Assembly: GCA_037693485.1 (NCBI GenBank)
Contig: CM075344.1
Location: 25,132,501-25,196,500 of the forward strand
Direction of reading: 5' to 3'
Length of the DNA: 64,000 bases
From: Kitagawia praeruptora
Taxonomy: Eukaryota > Streptophyta > Magnoliopsida > Apiales > Apiaceae
The position numbers were made by a program, and so were the translations under genes. Positions 10,530 through 21,982 of this stretch are shown here, piece after piece. Position 1 is the first letter of the stretch. Each line of letters starts with the position of its first letter. Under the pieces are notes generated by a model. That model had not been told where the DNA came from and ran no database searches. It was given only the letters and a program-made list of their open reading frames with translations.

Positions 10530-10715
10530 TAAAGAAAAGTAATGTGATTAAATTCTTGAAAAGAAACTCATCATCTCTAGAATATTTGATACAGACTTGA
10601 ACCATGAAAGGAATACAAACATCAGTTTTATAGTAGCTCAGCAAGTAGCAGATCGTAACAAACTTTTAACAAACTTGAAGTTAATATGGAAATGACTGTA
10701 GTGCCCTCCGTATTA
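10530..10715 (-). repeat. Copia 3' LTR, copy 1
   Basis: This 186-bp LTR is the same as 19407-19592. It is flanked on its outer side by GAACT and on its inner side by the minus-strand PPT AAGCTTGAGGGGGAG. Confidence 0.85.
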
Positions 10716-13055
10716 CTCCCCCTCAAGCTTGGTGTGAGTATTCGAAAGGATTTGCAGAATGAACACCAAGTTTGGATAGTAGATAGGCATGCTGCTTTGC
10801 AGTTAATTGCTTGGTAAACATGTCAGCAACCTGAGAGTAAGAAGGAGTATGCTGAGTGACAATCTCTCCCCTGCTGCAATCTTATCTCGAATAAAACGAC
10901 AATCAATTTCCACATGCTTGGTGCGTTCATGCAACACTGGATTAGCTGCAATGGCTAAGGCAGCTTGATTATCACATTTTAGCAATGCAGGAGGAAGATT
11001 CTGAATGCCCATATCTGACAACAAAGTTGTTAACCAAGTCACTTCACAACTAGCTAAAGCCATTGACCTGTATTCAGCCTCTGCACTAGAACGAGAAACA
11101 AATATTTGCTTCTTTGATTTCCATGAGATAGGTGATGTTCACAGCATAATGCAGTAGCCTGAAGTTGATTTTCTTGAAAAATCATAACTTGCCCAATCTG
11201 AGTCACAATAGGCTGTAAGCTGAGCAGCAGATGTACTAGCTAACAAGACACCTTGACCAAGATTTCCAGCAATGTACTTTAGTAACTGTTTAGCAGCCTG
11301 TAGATGCTCTGAAGTTGGAGACTGCATAAACTGTGTGAGGATATGCACAGAGTAAATAATGTCTGGCCTGGTTACAGTTAGGTAAATCAATTTACCTAAT
11401 AACCTCTGATAATTCTGTGGATCCTGAAGCAGTTCACCTTTAGTTGGATTTAGCTTGAGTTTAGCAGGTAGTGGTAACTTTCAAGGTTTAACACCAGTCA
11501 AATGATATTCCTTGAGAAGATCTAATACATACTTCTTCTGAGACAAGAAGAAGCCTGCTTCTGATCTGTGTATTTCCAATCCCAGAAAATAGTTGATCTG
11601 TCCTAAATCTTTCATATGAAAGTTTCTTGATAACATAAGTTTTAGCTGATTTATATGAGAATCAGAATTCCCTGCAATTAAAAGATCATCAACATAAACC
11701 AGAATCAGAGTAATAGTATGATATGAGATTTTGGTAAACAGGCTATAATCTGCTCTTGATTGTTCATAACCATCAGCCTTTAAAGTAGTAGTAAGCTTGT
11801 TAAACCAACACCTTGGTGCTTGCTTAAGCCCATACAAACTTTTAACAAGTTTGCAGACCAATCTGCCACCATTAGTAACCACATTTTGACAATTTTCAAT
11901 GTTACTATTGTTTCCAATTCTGCTTCCCATACCAGTATAACCTTGAGGCAGAGACATGTAAACTTCTTCAAGTAAATCTCCATGTAAAAAAGCATTTGTT
12001 ACATCCATCTGTATAGCATTCCAGTTTTGAATGGCAGCAACAGCCAACAAGGTTCGCACAGTAGCCATTTTAGCCACCGGAGCAAATGTCTCCCCATAAT
12101 CAACACCATGCTTCTATTTGCAGCCTAAAACAACCAATCTACTCTTAAACCTTTCAATTGTACCATCTGGCTTATATTTTGTTTTATATAGCCATTGACA
12201 TCCTATTGCTTGCTTACCAGGTGGAAGAGTAGTTATTATACAAGTGCCATTTCTCTCTAATGCCTCCAATTCACAGTTCATGGCTTCAACCCAATGAGGA
12301 TATTTAACTGCTTGTTTAAATGAAGTTGGATCTGAGTTTGCTGTAAGAGAAGTCATAAAGCAAGAGAAATTATATGGCACAGGTTGGTTGATTACAGAAG
12401 AAACATCAGGCTGAAAAAGATTTGTCTGAAAATCAGAGAACCATGATGGTTGCTTCGTTAATCTTGTTGACTTTCTGAGTGAGATAGAAGTATCAGTATT
12501 AGTATTAGAACTAGAAGATCAGTATCAAACTGTGATTGACCAGAATCATCAAACTGTGATTGACCAGAATCATCAGACTGTGATTGTTCAGAAAACTCAG
12601 AATTTTGACTGTGATTAACATCCTCAAAAATGTATGATGACTGTGACTGTGAAACTGTATCAGTAGTTGACATTGTTACAGGAATAGGATGTGAATATTT
12701 TCCTGTAACATTTGAATTGTAAAGAAATACAGTTTCTTGTAATCTGACATCTCTGGAGATAAAAACTGATTTATCAACAAGACTAAGAAGTCTGTATCCT
12801 TTTTGAGATGGTGGATAACCAATAAAAACAGAAGGAATTCCTCTATTAGCAAATTTGTCTGAAACACCAGTAACTGCAGCAAATGCTAAACAGCCAAATA
12901 CTTTCAACTCAGAGTAATCAGGTATCTTGTCATATAGAACCTCATAAGGACACTTGTTACTTAGGACAGTGGATGGAAGTCTGTTAATAATGTAGACAGC
13001 AGTAAGTACACATTCTCCCCAATAAGTAACAGGAATTCCAGATTGTAACCTTAGT
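10716..13055 (-). pseudogene. Copia pol fragment (integrase end to RNase H), copy 1
   Basis: On the minus strand the order is integrase C-terminal region (13055-12458), linker, reverse transcriptase with YVDDLLIAG (about 12515-11481), and RNase H with AYCDSDWAS and KCDNQAALAIAANP. Lesions shared with copy 2 are a frameshift after QSQFDTD (about 12510), TGA after GYCIML (11139-11141) and a frameshift after KIAAGE (about 10880). Private to copy 1 are TAG at 12114-12116 (CAG in copy 2) and TGA at 11481-11483 (TGC in copy 2). The 5' end is cut by the duplication junction at 13055. It cannot encode active proteins. Confidence 0.9.
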
Positions 13056-13056
13056 T
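13055..13056. other. Junction of the tandem duplication
   Basis: Left of the junction the sequence is copia integrase, continuing differently at 21932 in copy 2 (TTAGT|TTCC against TTAGT|GCCC). Right of it is PB1-like exon 2. Both sequences are broken in mid-exon. This is where the end of the duplicated unit joins its beginning. Confidence 0.85.
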
Positions 13057-13800
13057 TCCTCCCTAATGTCACCTATCCTATCCTCTCTTTCATCAAGTTC
13101 ATATTGTGTGAACGAAAATTCATCAAAACCAACATCCTTAGTTGTGATATACACACTGAAAAAATTCTGATAAACCATTAAACCCAACATTGTCAAGACA
13201 TTCTCATCAGTTGCAAGGGGCATCAAACCGTGGGCCAAATCATCTCCAACAATACAAAACCACATATCATAACAACCGTTCACTAGCCCTGTTTCTTCGA
13301 CCATTGACTCCATATCAACAATATAAAAATGGTCATTTGAGCACATATCAAAATAATTGACCTGACCACCAATATATTCTTTCTTATCCTCAGAAAATTC
13401 ACCGTCATGGTGGACTTTAATTGTAAATTGACCACTGTAAGCTGAAACATATTAAAGGCGCAACACATTCAACACACATACATAGAGAATAATATTGTAG
13501 TCACTAGTGGGTGTGTAAAAAACGATTGTTATAGTGTAAAGAGAAATGAACAAGGGACCACCAACAAAAAAGGGATTGTTTATCCAAACCCTAGAACTCA
13601 TGCATGCAACAACTATCAAATACATTCAACAAGGTTTTAGATTTACCTTCATAGTCGGGTATTTCAGAATTATTTTTCAGAACAGGTTCAGCTATTACTG
13701 GTACTGGGTCGCCTTCGTCAAGAATCACTTCCCAATAAGACATGGGTATTTCAGCCCAAGTAGTTGTATCACCATCTCTTATCCTTAATCGGCCGCGCAT
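13056..13800 (-). pseudogene. PB1-like domain gene start (MULE transposase type), truncated
   Basis: Exon 1 (13647-13800) starts at a real ATG and encodes 51 residues (MRGRLRIRDGDTTTWAEIP...). Exon 2 (13056-13441) follows a TTTCAG acceptor in matching phase. Exon 2 encodes QFTIKVHHDGEF, EYIGGQVNYFDMCSND, MVEETG and GLMPLATDENVLTML, the pattern of the PB1-like domain that heads many plant MuDR-type transposases. After about 129 codons it is cut by the duplication junction at 13056, so no transposase core is visible. The extra first exon is not part of that domain and I do not recognise it. The fragment could come from a MULE transposase or a domesticated relative. Confidence 0.7.
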
Positions 13801-14738
13801 CTTCAGTTTTAGTTCTCGAACTGATTATATGTTTGATTTGGGGATGATTTGTTTGGGGAGAGTATCTTGATTGTAATTAGGGTTCGTGTATTTTGATTGG
13901 GGGATTTTATGTTTAAGTTCTGTAATTTGGGATATGTGTAATTCCATATTTGCCCCTCACTTTATTAACGTTAACGGACCAATTGGATGGCAGATTAGCG
14001 AAGGGTTGTTATTTGAAGCGAAAACTGAAGATAGGGGGTACAAACTGCTAAAAAATGTAAAACAGGACCAATTCGACAAAACCCCAAAACATAAGGGGTA
14101 CAAATTGTCAAATAGTCTTTTTCTAATAAAAGAACCGAAACCAAAACCGATTTTTTTTTTTTTTGGTTCAGTTCCCGACTTCCCGGTCTTGAACCAGGAT
14201 ATGCTCACTCCAATTAATGTATGAACAATTTGAGTCACATCAAGACTGTACACTAGTGTTAGTGAACCTAACAAATATCGATCAATATGTTAATGTGTTA
14301 CGTTAAATTGCCGCAGGAATGCAGTACGCCATGTATGCAGAGTTCAAAAATAATTGTCTGTTCATGCTTGCTACAAAACAATTTAACCTACAAACTCTAC
14401 AATAAGTTGCAAATTACACGTTTCCAGGCCAAATTAGTTTTATTTGACCAGACAGTTTATTAAATTTCTTGTTATTCCGGGTGTCCAGGCCAGTACACAC
14501 AGTTTGTATTGTACATTAGAAGTTAGAATGTATGATTCATGTGAGAACAATTTATACGTGAGAATAATGAGAACAATTGTTATGCACTCCTTTAAAAAGT
14601 GCGCGCAGAACAATTTTTTTCCATTTCTTACACATTTTCATTATTGTATTGTTATGGAGAACAATTGTGTTTTCATTGTTCTCATGTTAATATGTGTTCT
14701 CAGCAGAGCATGACTCAAGTTAGAAACTTAGAACGTAC

Positions 14739-15574
14739 CTTTCATTTTGAGTATCATTTTCTTGAGTTGTAATGCGCAGGCTTCGCAGTGCATGTTAACA
14801 TTGAGCTCCATAGAAGTTAATCCAGCAACCTGAAATGAAAATGAATACAGATTAAAATGCAAAGAAATTTTATTATAGATGCAAGTGTGTACAAAATTTG
14901 CACATTTATGAAATTGGTATACAAACCTGGGAAGCTACCACTTCAGGAATAGGTTCACCATCAGCAGCAGGTAGAGGGGACAACACTTTAGCCATTATCT
15001 TTGTTTTCTTCATGATCTTCATGCAAATGGCCTGTGGCACCACTGTTCCTTCTATTGTCACTTGGTATTGCCCCATGTTTATGACAACACCTTCAACTCC
15101 TGTTGATTTAATTAATTACTAATTAACAATTTAGCATTGATATTAACTCTTGCAAATTATTAATCTCAATTATAGTACTTATCAACCAGTGTACCATTCA
15201 TTCTTAAAATGGACTTCTCTATTTTCTTGGCACATCCAACACAATGCAAATCTACAAACAACACACATGGAGATGGTGGCTTTGGCTCTTCTTTCTTTTC
15301 CTCCTCTGCTTTCTCTTCCTCTGTTTTGGCTTCTAACGGTGCTTTCTCTTGTTCCTAACATAAATGAAAATTAGTTCAGTACTAATACGTACAGGCTTCG
15401 TAGTGCATTACAGATTTACAGGTCGTGCTTGACGCAATGGTCAAATTTCCTTACAATCGATCCATGAATGGAGTGCAACACACACACACACACACATACC
15501 TACTAAAGAAAAAGATAACATTATCATATCATATGTATACAACAAGCACAGACCTGCTTAACTTCTTCACCCAT
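14739..15574 (-). CDS. HMA-domain (HIPP-like) gene, copy 2, 3'-truncated but open
   Basis: Exons are 15554-15574, 15195-15354, 14927-15099 and 14739-14829. The phases fit, giving 148 codons plus one base at the last donor. MGEEVKQ and a Glu/Lys-rich linker precede HMA domain 1, with the metal site LHCVGC (Cys45, Cys48; codon 45 at 15241-15243). The linker KVLSPLPAADGEPIPEVVASQ leads to HMA domain 2 with MHCEAC (Cys133, Cys136). The order and linker match heavy-metal-associated isoprenylated plant proteins of the ATFP3/HIPP7 type, which bind metals and sit at membranes through a C-terminal CaaX. The expected last exon is missing downstream, where the PB1-like gene begins. No stop lies within these four exons, unlike copy 1. 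Whether a product is made is unknown. Confidence 0.8.
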
Positions 15575-15687
15575 GATCTCGAAAATTTGTGGCCAAAAAG
15601 ATTTGAGTGTGATAGTTAGTAAATGAAGAAGTGAGATGAGTACAATACCAGAGAGGAAGGGCAGCTATGAAACAGAACAAGGTTTTG

Positions 15688-15695
15688 TATTTATA
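15688..15695 (-). promoter_or_regulatory. TATA box of the HMA gene, copy 2
   Basis: TATAAATA on the minus strand lies about 114 bp upstream of the ATG at 15574-15572, at the same spacing as copy 1. Confidence 0.6.
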
Positions 15696-15901
15696 GAACG
15701 TTGTAAAGGTTAAGAATCATGTACTGCAATATCCTGCATGTAATTCTGGGAAAACAGAATGGACGGTGGGATTATTGTTATTCATAGTATAAAGCAAAAG
15801 CCTTGCTCTGTGATTGCAGAGCACATGCTCAACTACTAAAACAGGAGGGGACTACTTAATTTGTATCATTAAATATTTTTGTAGTTGATTATGCTTCCAA
15901 A

Positions 15902-16162
15902 TAAAACGAGTAAAGAATCAATCTCAATCAATCAATAATAGAAAATATTTCCAAACGATATTCTTCAAAATCAGGAAGGTTTCAAAACGACAAGATTAAA
16001 TCAGATAAAATCATTAATAACCAACATGACAAATCGAGACAACTACCCAGTCCAGCCCCTCTTATTTACAAACCCTAAATCAACAATCACGTACTCATAA
16101 TTTCATTATATTATTCCAGTAATCCTCCGATTTCGTGTTGTTACGAAATTTTTCCAATAACA
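15902..16162 (+). repeat. Truncated 5' LTR of the non-autonomous LTR element, copy 2
   Basis: This is the counterpart of 8297-8557, again followed by the PBS-like TTTGGCATTAGAAG. Confidence 0.65.
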
Positions 16163-16330
16163 TTTGGCATTAGAAGTAGGGGAAATTTTTGTTTGTGGAG
16201 GACAAACGAATATCACTTTCAATGGAGTTATGGTTTTTATCATACACATCGGGATCAAGCAGTGGCAAAAAATAAATAAAACATGGCATGTCGGAGCATG
16301 AAAGACGGTACAACAACGGCATCAATTTAG

Positions 16331-17600
16331 TGATACTCCTATGGTTTTGATGATCACTTTCAGCAAGCTATTTTGCTTGTAGTTTGATATAAAACATTGT
16401 GTTATGGTTGTACTAACTTGGTTTTGCAGGGTATATTAAGTTTACAGAGAATATATATACAGCAAGCCATTTGGTGTTACAACAGAGACAGTTTGGCAAG
16501 CCATCTGCACCAACAGACACAAACAGCAAGCCATTTGCAAACTGCCAGAAATCCTGAAGACTTTTATCAAGACAAATTCTCATGGATGTAATTCAGGATA
16601 TATATTGTGAGGACTATTTATTATATAATACGTACACAATATATTCTAGAGCTCAAATCTTTTCAAATATCTTTCTTTAAATTATTTTATAAAACTTATA
16701 GGAGTTTCCTTATTTAAAAGATTTTCTTTCTTCAAAATCTCCTATACGCGTTTTATATACATACGAACAGAAGGGATATGTTTCTCATCGATCTCTTTCT
16801 CTCAAACCTTCTGTCTAACGTTCACAAGAACGTTTGTAAAATCTCTAACCAATTGAACGTTAAAAATTGATTTCAAATCGTTCGAATAATTGGTGATTGA
16901 TTTTCTGAACGTTGGTGTGATGCTTTATAAACTGATTCTTGTGTTCATTCGTTGCTAAGACTTCAGAGAAAATATTCAAGCACACAAGATTTCAAACAAC
17001 TCGGTTTTTCATTGCTATATCTTTCATTCTCTCGAGCTCTTAGTATATTGATACGTGCTATATCTTAAAGAGTTCATAGTTTGAGTTGTATTATTTATTG
17101 ATTGTATTGTTCGATTTGTAAGGATTAGTTGTTGGACAGTTTGGCTAGGGAACTAGGGTTTGGTGAACGTTGCTAGAGAAGTATACTTGGGAAGTATAGC
17201 TTAGAGAGCAAGTTCAGAAACAGGAGTTCAGCACGCCATTTGTCAACAGCTGGGAATTAAGGGAGATATATTATTGTATCTTGTAATTGGTTTTATTTCA
17301 GTGATCAATAATATATTCTCTTACCAAGTTGGTAAGGGACCAGGACGTAGACCATAGGGGTTAGGGGTCGAACCTGGCTAAAAGTCTCTGTGTTCTTTAT
17401 TTTCTGCACTTTACTTACTGCTTGCATCTGGCTTACTGTTTCTGCACTTTACTGTACTGATTATCTGTGCATTCAGCATACCATTTGTCTCTGCATAAAA
17501 CGAAATCAGTAAGCTGTTTCTGGTAATTTTTAAAATCGGACTTAGTTGAATATAGTTAGCCATTTACACCTATTCACCCCCCTCTAGGTGTGCATTTTCA
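16331..17600 (+). mobile_element. Solo LTR of a SIRE-like copia element
   Basis: A 1270-bp insertion is present only in copy 2. It starts TGATACTCCT, ends TGCATTTTCA and is flanked by TTTAG on both sides (16326-16330, 17601-17605). Copy 1 shows the empty site at about 8724. The 3' end has CTATTCACCCCCCTCTAGGT, typical of Sirevirus/copia LTR ends. There is no internal region, so it is a solo LTR left by LTR-LTR recombination. The SIRE-like assignment is from motif memory. Confidence 0.85.
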
Positions 17601-17984
17601 TTTAGTAGATATAAAGGACTTCGGTGATGTGAAACAAGGCAACGGCTGTTAAAAAGAAAAAACTAAGAGACGAAATCAAAGCAATCCTGGAATACAAAGA
17701 GAGCAGCGATGAAAAACAAATAATAAAAGAATCAAGGAAGATGTATTCTTATTCATGGGACCAGCAAAAAAGAAAAGGAGACATGACACAGGAGCTAACA
17801 ACGGCACAAGCAAGCAAGCATGGAAAAAAATGATGCCAACAAAGTGCTTGTGCGGTAGACTAATACAGTGGGTCTAAGTGCACGGAGAAAAATGAAATTG
17901 AGAAAGAAGCAGCAAGGGACAGCAACGGACAAGAAAAATAGTTTCGCAGGAAAAGCACAATCAGCTGGCAATTCGTAGAACTTA

Positions 17985-18369
17985 GAGCATCTCCAACAGT
18001 ATCCTAGCTCATTTTTTAAATATAATATAAAAAATTATTACTCATCCTATTAAGACATAGATAAGTAGTTTCATCTCCAACAATGTTTCCTATACTCATT
18101 CCTTATTTGATATTTTATTATTAAAAGTACTTTTTATCATTAAAAGTACAACATACAATAGAGAGAGATAGAAAGTATTTGCAATTTTTTATAATAAAAT
18201 ATAAGTTAGGGAAACCTTAAAATAAGATAGAGAATCCTTATTTTTGAGGTATGAGAGGAGTATCCTAGTAATATAAGGAATCACTAGGACATTGTAGGAG
18301 CACTGTTTTTACACTCATTCCTTAAAATTCAAGTTAGGAGCATGAATAAGTAGTCTCTTGGAGTTGCTC
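17985..18369. mobile_element. PIF/Tourist-like MITE, copy 2
   Basis: This is the counterpart of 9105-9489 with the same TTA flanks. It was already present before the duplication. Confidence 0.75.
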
Positions 18370-19406
18370 TTATGGAATATCTCGATCAAAAATCAAAGAT
18401 AAGTTTTTTATCTTTTTGTTTTATTATTCCTGCGATTTTAATATATTGCACATATATCCTGCCATGCATGCATAACTATTGTTTTTAAATATTTTTTCCA
18501 GAAAAATATCTTCAAACTTGCAAACTAAATTGTTAAGTAGGGTAGCCTATAAATCTCGCAATGTTATACGCTTGAGTAAAGTGCAGCACCCTCTGGATTA
18601 GTGAAGGTACATAAGAATGGTGGAGGCATCCGACTTCATAGCACAGCTAACCCAACAAGGGACGCGTGCGAGGTTCGCCAGGAAACCTCAGCACAGCCAA
18701 CCCAAGAAGGGACGCGTGCGAGGGACGCGTGCGAGGTTCGCCAGGATTATATCGCCATCTCTTATTAACAGTCCTGCCAGAAACGAAGACACGTCCTTAT
18801 GTGGTTGCATCAGACACTTGAACATCGTATAAGTCAATTCGGGATATATACAAACACCAAGGTCTTAACTAGACAATAAGTATCACAAAGGATTGCAAAC
18901 TAATTATTTATGTTCGCACATTTGAAAACCTTGGCAAATATATATCTTATAGTGGTTATCGCATGGTGTCACGCTTGCATCCGCATACGCCTAACGAGCA
19001 CTATGGTGCTTTAAATGTTTTTCTAATCATTTATTTTCAATTTTTTCAGCGACTCAAGAAATTTGGAAGCTTGAAGAATTTTTAGTTCTCAATTGCAACA
19101 AGAAGAACCGGGGGCTAGTTGTTATGCCATATTTTTGGCATATTTAATAATCTCTCAAATTTCTAATATTTATTAATTATTAATTCAGATTAATAATTAT
19201 TGTTTAATTACAAAGTAATATCCTCTCTCTGAAACGAGAAAATAATCAATCTCAATCAATCAATAACAGAAAATATCTCCAAACGATATTTTTCAAATCA
19301 GGAAGATATCACAACGACAAGATTAAATAAGATAAATCAGTAATTGCACACATTAACGAAGTTTATCCCTAAAGTTTATTAGGAATATACATAATTGCAT
19401 AGAACT

Positions 19407-19592
19407 TAAAGAAAAGTAATGTGATTAAATTCTTCAAAAGAAACTCATCATCTCTAGAATATTTGATACAGACTTGAACCATGAAATGAATACAAACATC
19501 AGTTTTATAGTTGCTCAGCAAGTAGCAGATCGTAACAAACTTTTAACAAACTTGAAGTTAATATGGAAATGACTGTAGTGCCCTCCGTATTA
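19407..19592 (-). repeat. Copia 3' LTR, copy 2
   Basis: A 186-bp LTR with its outer end at TSD GAACT and its inner end next to the PPT at about 19593-19610 (AAGCTTGAGGGGGAG on the minus strand). Confidence 0.85.
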
Positions 19593-19610
19593 CTCCCCCT
19601 CAAGCTTGGT

Positions 19611-21982
19611 GTGAGTATTCGAAAGGATTTGCAGAATGAACACCAAGTTTGGATAGTAGATAGGCATGCTGCTTTGCAGTTAATTGCTTGGTAAACATGT
19701 CAGCAACCTGAGAGTAAGAAGGAGTATGCTGAGTGACAATCTCTCCCCTGCTGCAATCTTATCTCGAATAAAACGACAATTAATTTCCACATGCTTGGTG
19801 CGTTCATGCAACACTGGATTAGCTGCAATGGCTAAGGCAGCTTGATTATCACATTTCAGCAATGCAGGAGGAAGATTCTGAATGCCCATATCTGACAACA
19901 AAGTTGTTAACCAAGTCACTTCACAACTAGCTAAAGCCATTGACCTGTATTCAGCCTCTGCACTAGAACGAGAAACAACTATTTGCTTCTTTGATTTCCA
20001 TGAGATAGGTGATGTTCACAGCATAATGCAGTAGCCTGAAGTTGATTTTCTTGAAAAATCATAACTTGCCCAATCTGAGTCACAATAGGCTGTAAGCTGA
20101 GCAGCAGATGTACTAGCTAACAAGACACCTTGACCTAGATTTCCAGCAATGTACTTTAGTAACTGTTTAGCAGCCTGTAGATGCTCTGAAGTTGGAGACT
20201 GCATAAACTGTGTGAGGATATGCACAGAGTAAACAATGTATGGCCTGGTTACAGTTAGGTAAATCAATTTACCTAATAACCTCTGATAATTCTGTGGATC
20301 CTGAAGCAGTTCACATTTAGTTGGATTTAGCTTGAGTTTAGCAGGTAGTGGTAACTTGCAAGGTTTAACACCAGTCAAATGATATTCCTTGAGAAGATCT
20401 AATACATACTTCTTCTGAGACAAGAAGAAGCCTGCTTCTGATCTGTGTATTTCCAATCCCAGAAAATAGTTGATCTGTCCTAAATCTTTCATATGAAAGT
20501 TTCTTGATAACATAAGTTTTAGCTGATTTATATGAGAATCAGAATTCCCTGCAATTAAAAGATCATCAACATAAACCAGAATCAGAGTAATAGTATGATA
20601 TGAGATTTTGGTAAACAGGCTATAATCTGCTCTTGATTGTTCATAACCATCAGCCTTTAAAGTAGTAGTAAGCTTGTTAAACCAACACCTTGGTGCTTGC
20701 TTAAGCCCATACAAACTTTTAACAAGTTTGCAGACCAATCTGCCACCATTAGTAACCACATTTTGACAATTTTCAATGTTACTATTGTTTCCAATTCTGC
20801 TTCCCATGCCAGTATAACCTTGAGGCAGAGACATGTAAACTTCTTCAAGTAAATCTCCATGTAAAAAAGCATTTGTTACATCCATCTGTATAGCATTCCA
20901 GTTTTGAATGGCAGCAACAGCCAACAAGGTTCGCACAGTAGCCATTTTAGCCACCGGAGCAAATGTCTCCCCATAATCAACACCATGCTTCTGTTTGCAG
21001 CCTAAAACAACCAATCTACTCTTAAACCTTTCAATTGTGCCATCTGGCTTATATTTTGTTTTATATAGCCATTGACATCCTATTGCTTGCTTACCAGGTG
21101 GAAGAGTAGTTATTATACAAGTGCCATTTCTCTCTAATGCCTCCAATTCACAGTTCATGGCTTCAACCCAATGAGGATATTTAACTGCTTGTTTAAATGA
21201 AGTTGGATCTGAGTTTGCTGTAAGAGAAGTCATAAAGCAAGAGAAATTATATGGCACAGGTTGGTTGATTACAGAAGAAACATCAGGCTGAAAAAGATTT
21301 GTCTGAAAATCAGAGAACCATGATGGTTGCTTCGTTAATCTTGTTGACTTTCTGAGTGAGATAGAAGTATCAGTATTAGTATTAGAACTAGAAGATCAGT
21401 ATCAAACTGTGATTGACCAGAATCATCAAACTGTGATTGACCAGAATCATCAGACTGTGATTGTTCAGAAAACTCAGAATTTTGACTGTGATTAACATCC
21501 TAAAAAATGTATGATGACTGTGACTGTGAAACTGTATCAGTAGTTGACATTGTTACAGGAATAGGATGTGAATATTTTCCTGTAACATTTGAATTGTAAA
21601 GAAATACAGTTTCTTGTAATCTGACATCTCTGGAGATAAAAACTGATTTATCAACAAGACTAAGAAGTCTGTATCCTTTTTGAGATGGTGGATAACCAAT
21701 AAAAACAGAAGGAATTCCTCTATTAGCAAATTTGTCTGAAACACCAGTAACAGTAGCAAATGCTAAACAGCCAAATACTTTCAAAGCAGAGTAATCAGGT
21801 ATCTTGTCATATAGAACCTCATAAGGACACTTGTTACTTAGGACAGTGGATGGAAGTCTGTTAATAATGTAGACAGCAGTAAGTACACATTCTCCCCAAT
21901 AAGTAACAGGAATTCCAGATTGTAACCTTAGTGCCCTTGCCATTTCAAGTATATACCTATGCCTCTATTCTATTCTGGCATT
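19611..21982 (-). pseudogene. Copia pol: integrase end, reverse transcriptase, RNase H
   Basis: The integrase tail follows from 21982 (WGECVLTAVYIINRLPST, KVFGCLAFA). Reverse transcriptase and the start of RNase H are open for 413 codons (21257-20016), with QMDVTNAFLHGDL, SLYGLKQAPRCW and YVDDLLIAG. RNase H motifs are AYCDSDWAS and KCDNQAALAIAANP. Disabling changes are a stop next to the first codons of this stretch (see the protease/integrase entry), GAG to TAG (about 21500), a frameshift in the Ser/Gln-rich linker (about 21395), TGA after GYCIML (20016-20018) and a frameshift after KIAAGE (about 19755). The last three or their equivalents, except the TAG, are shared with copy 1 and so predate the duplication. 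Confidence 0.9.

Larger units (their letters stand above)
5946..13055. repeat. Tandem duplication, copy 1
   Basis: This segment matches 13552-21932 nearly base for base. Offsets are 7606 at the start and 8877 after the solo LTR carried by copy 2. Differences seen by eye are scattered SNPs and small indels (T-run length, CA repeat). The right end at 13055 cuts copia pol in mid-integrase and abuts unrelated exon sequence at 13056. Confidence 0.92.
16163..19119 (+). mobile_element. Internal region of the non-autonomous LTR element, copy 2
   Basis: This is the same non-coding purine-rich interior as copy 1 (8558-10242), enlarged by the solo LTR at 16331-17600. It also holds the MITE at 17985-18369. 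Confidence 0.55.
13552..21932. repeat. Tandem duplication, copy 2
   Basis: This is the partner of 5946-13055. After removing the solo LTR with its extra TSD (1275 bp), the unit from 13056 to 21932 is about 7602 bp, matching the 7606-bp offset at the start of the repeat. That agreement supports one tandem duplication event. Confidence 0.92.
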
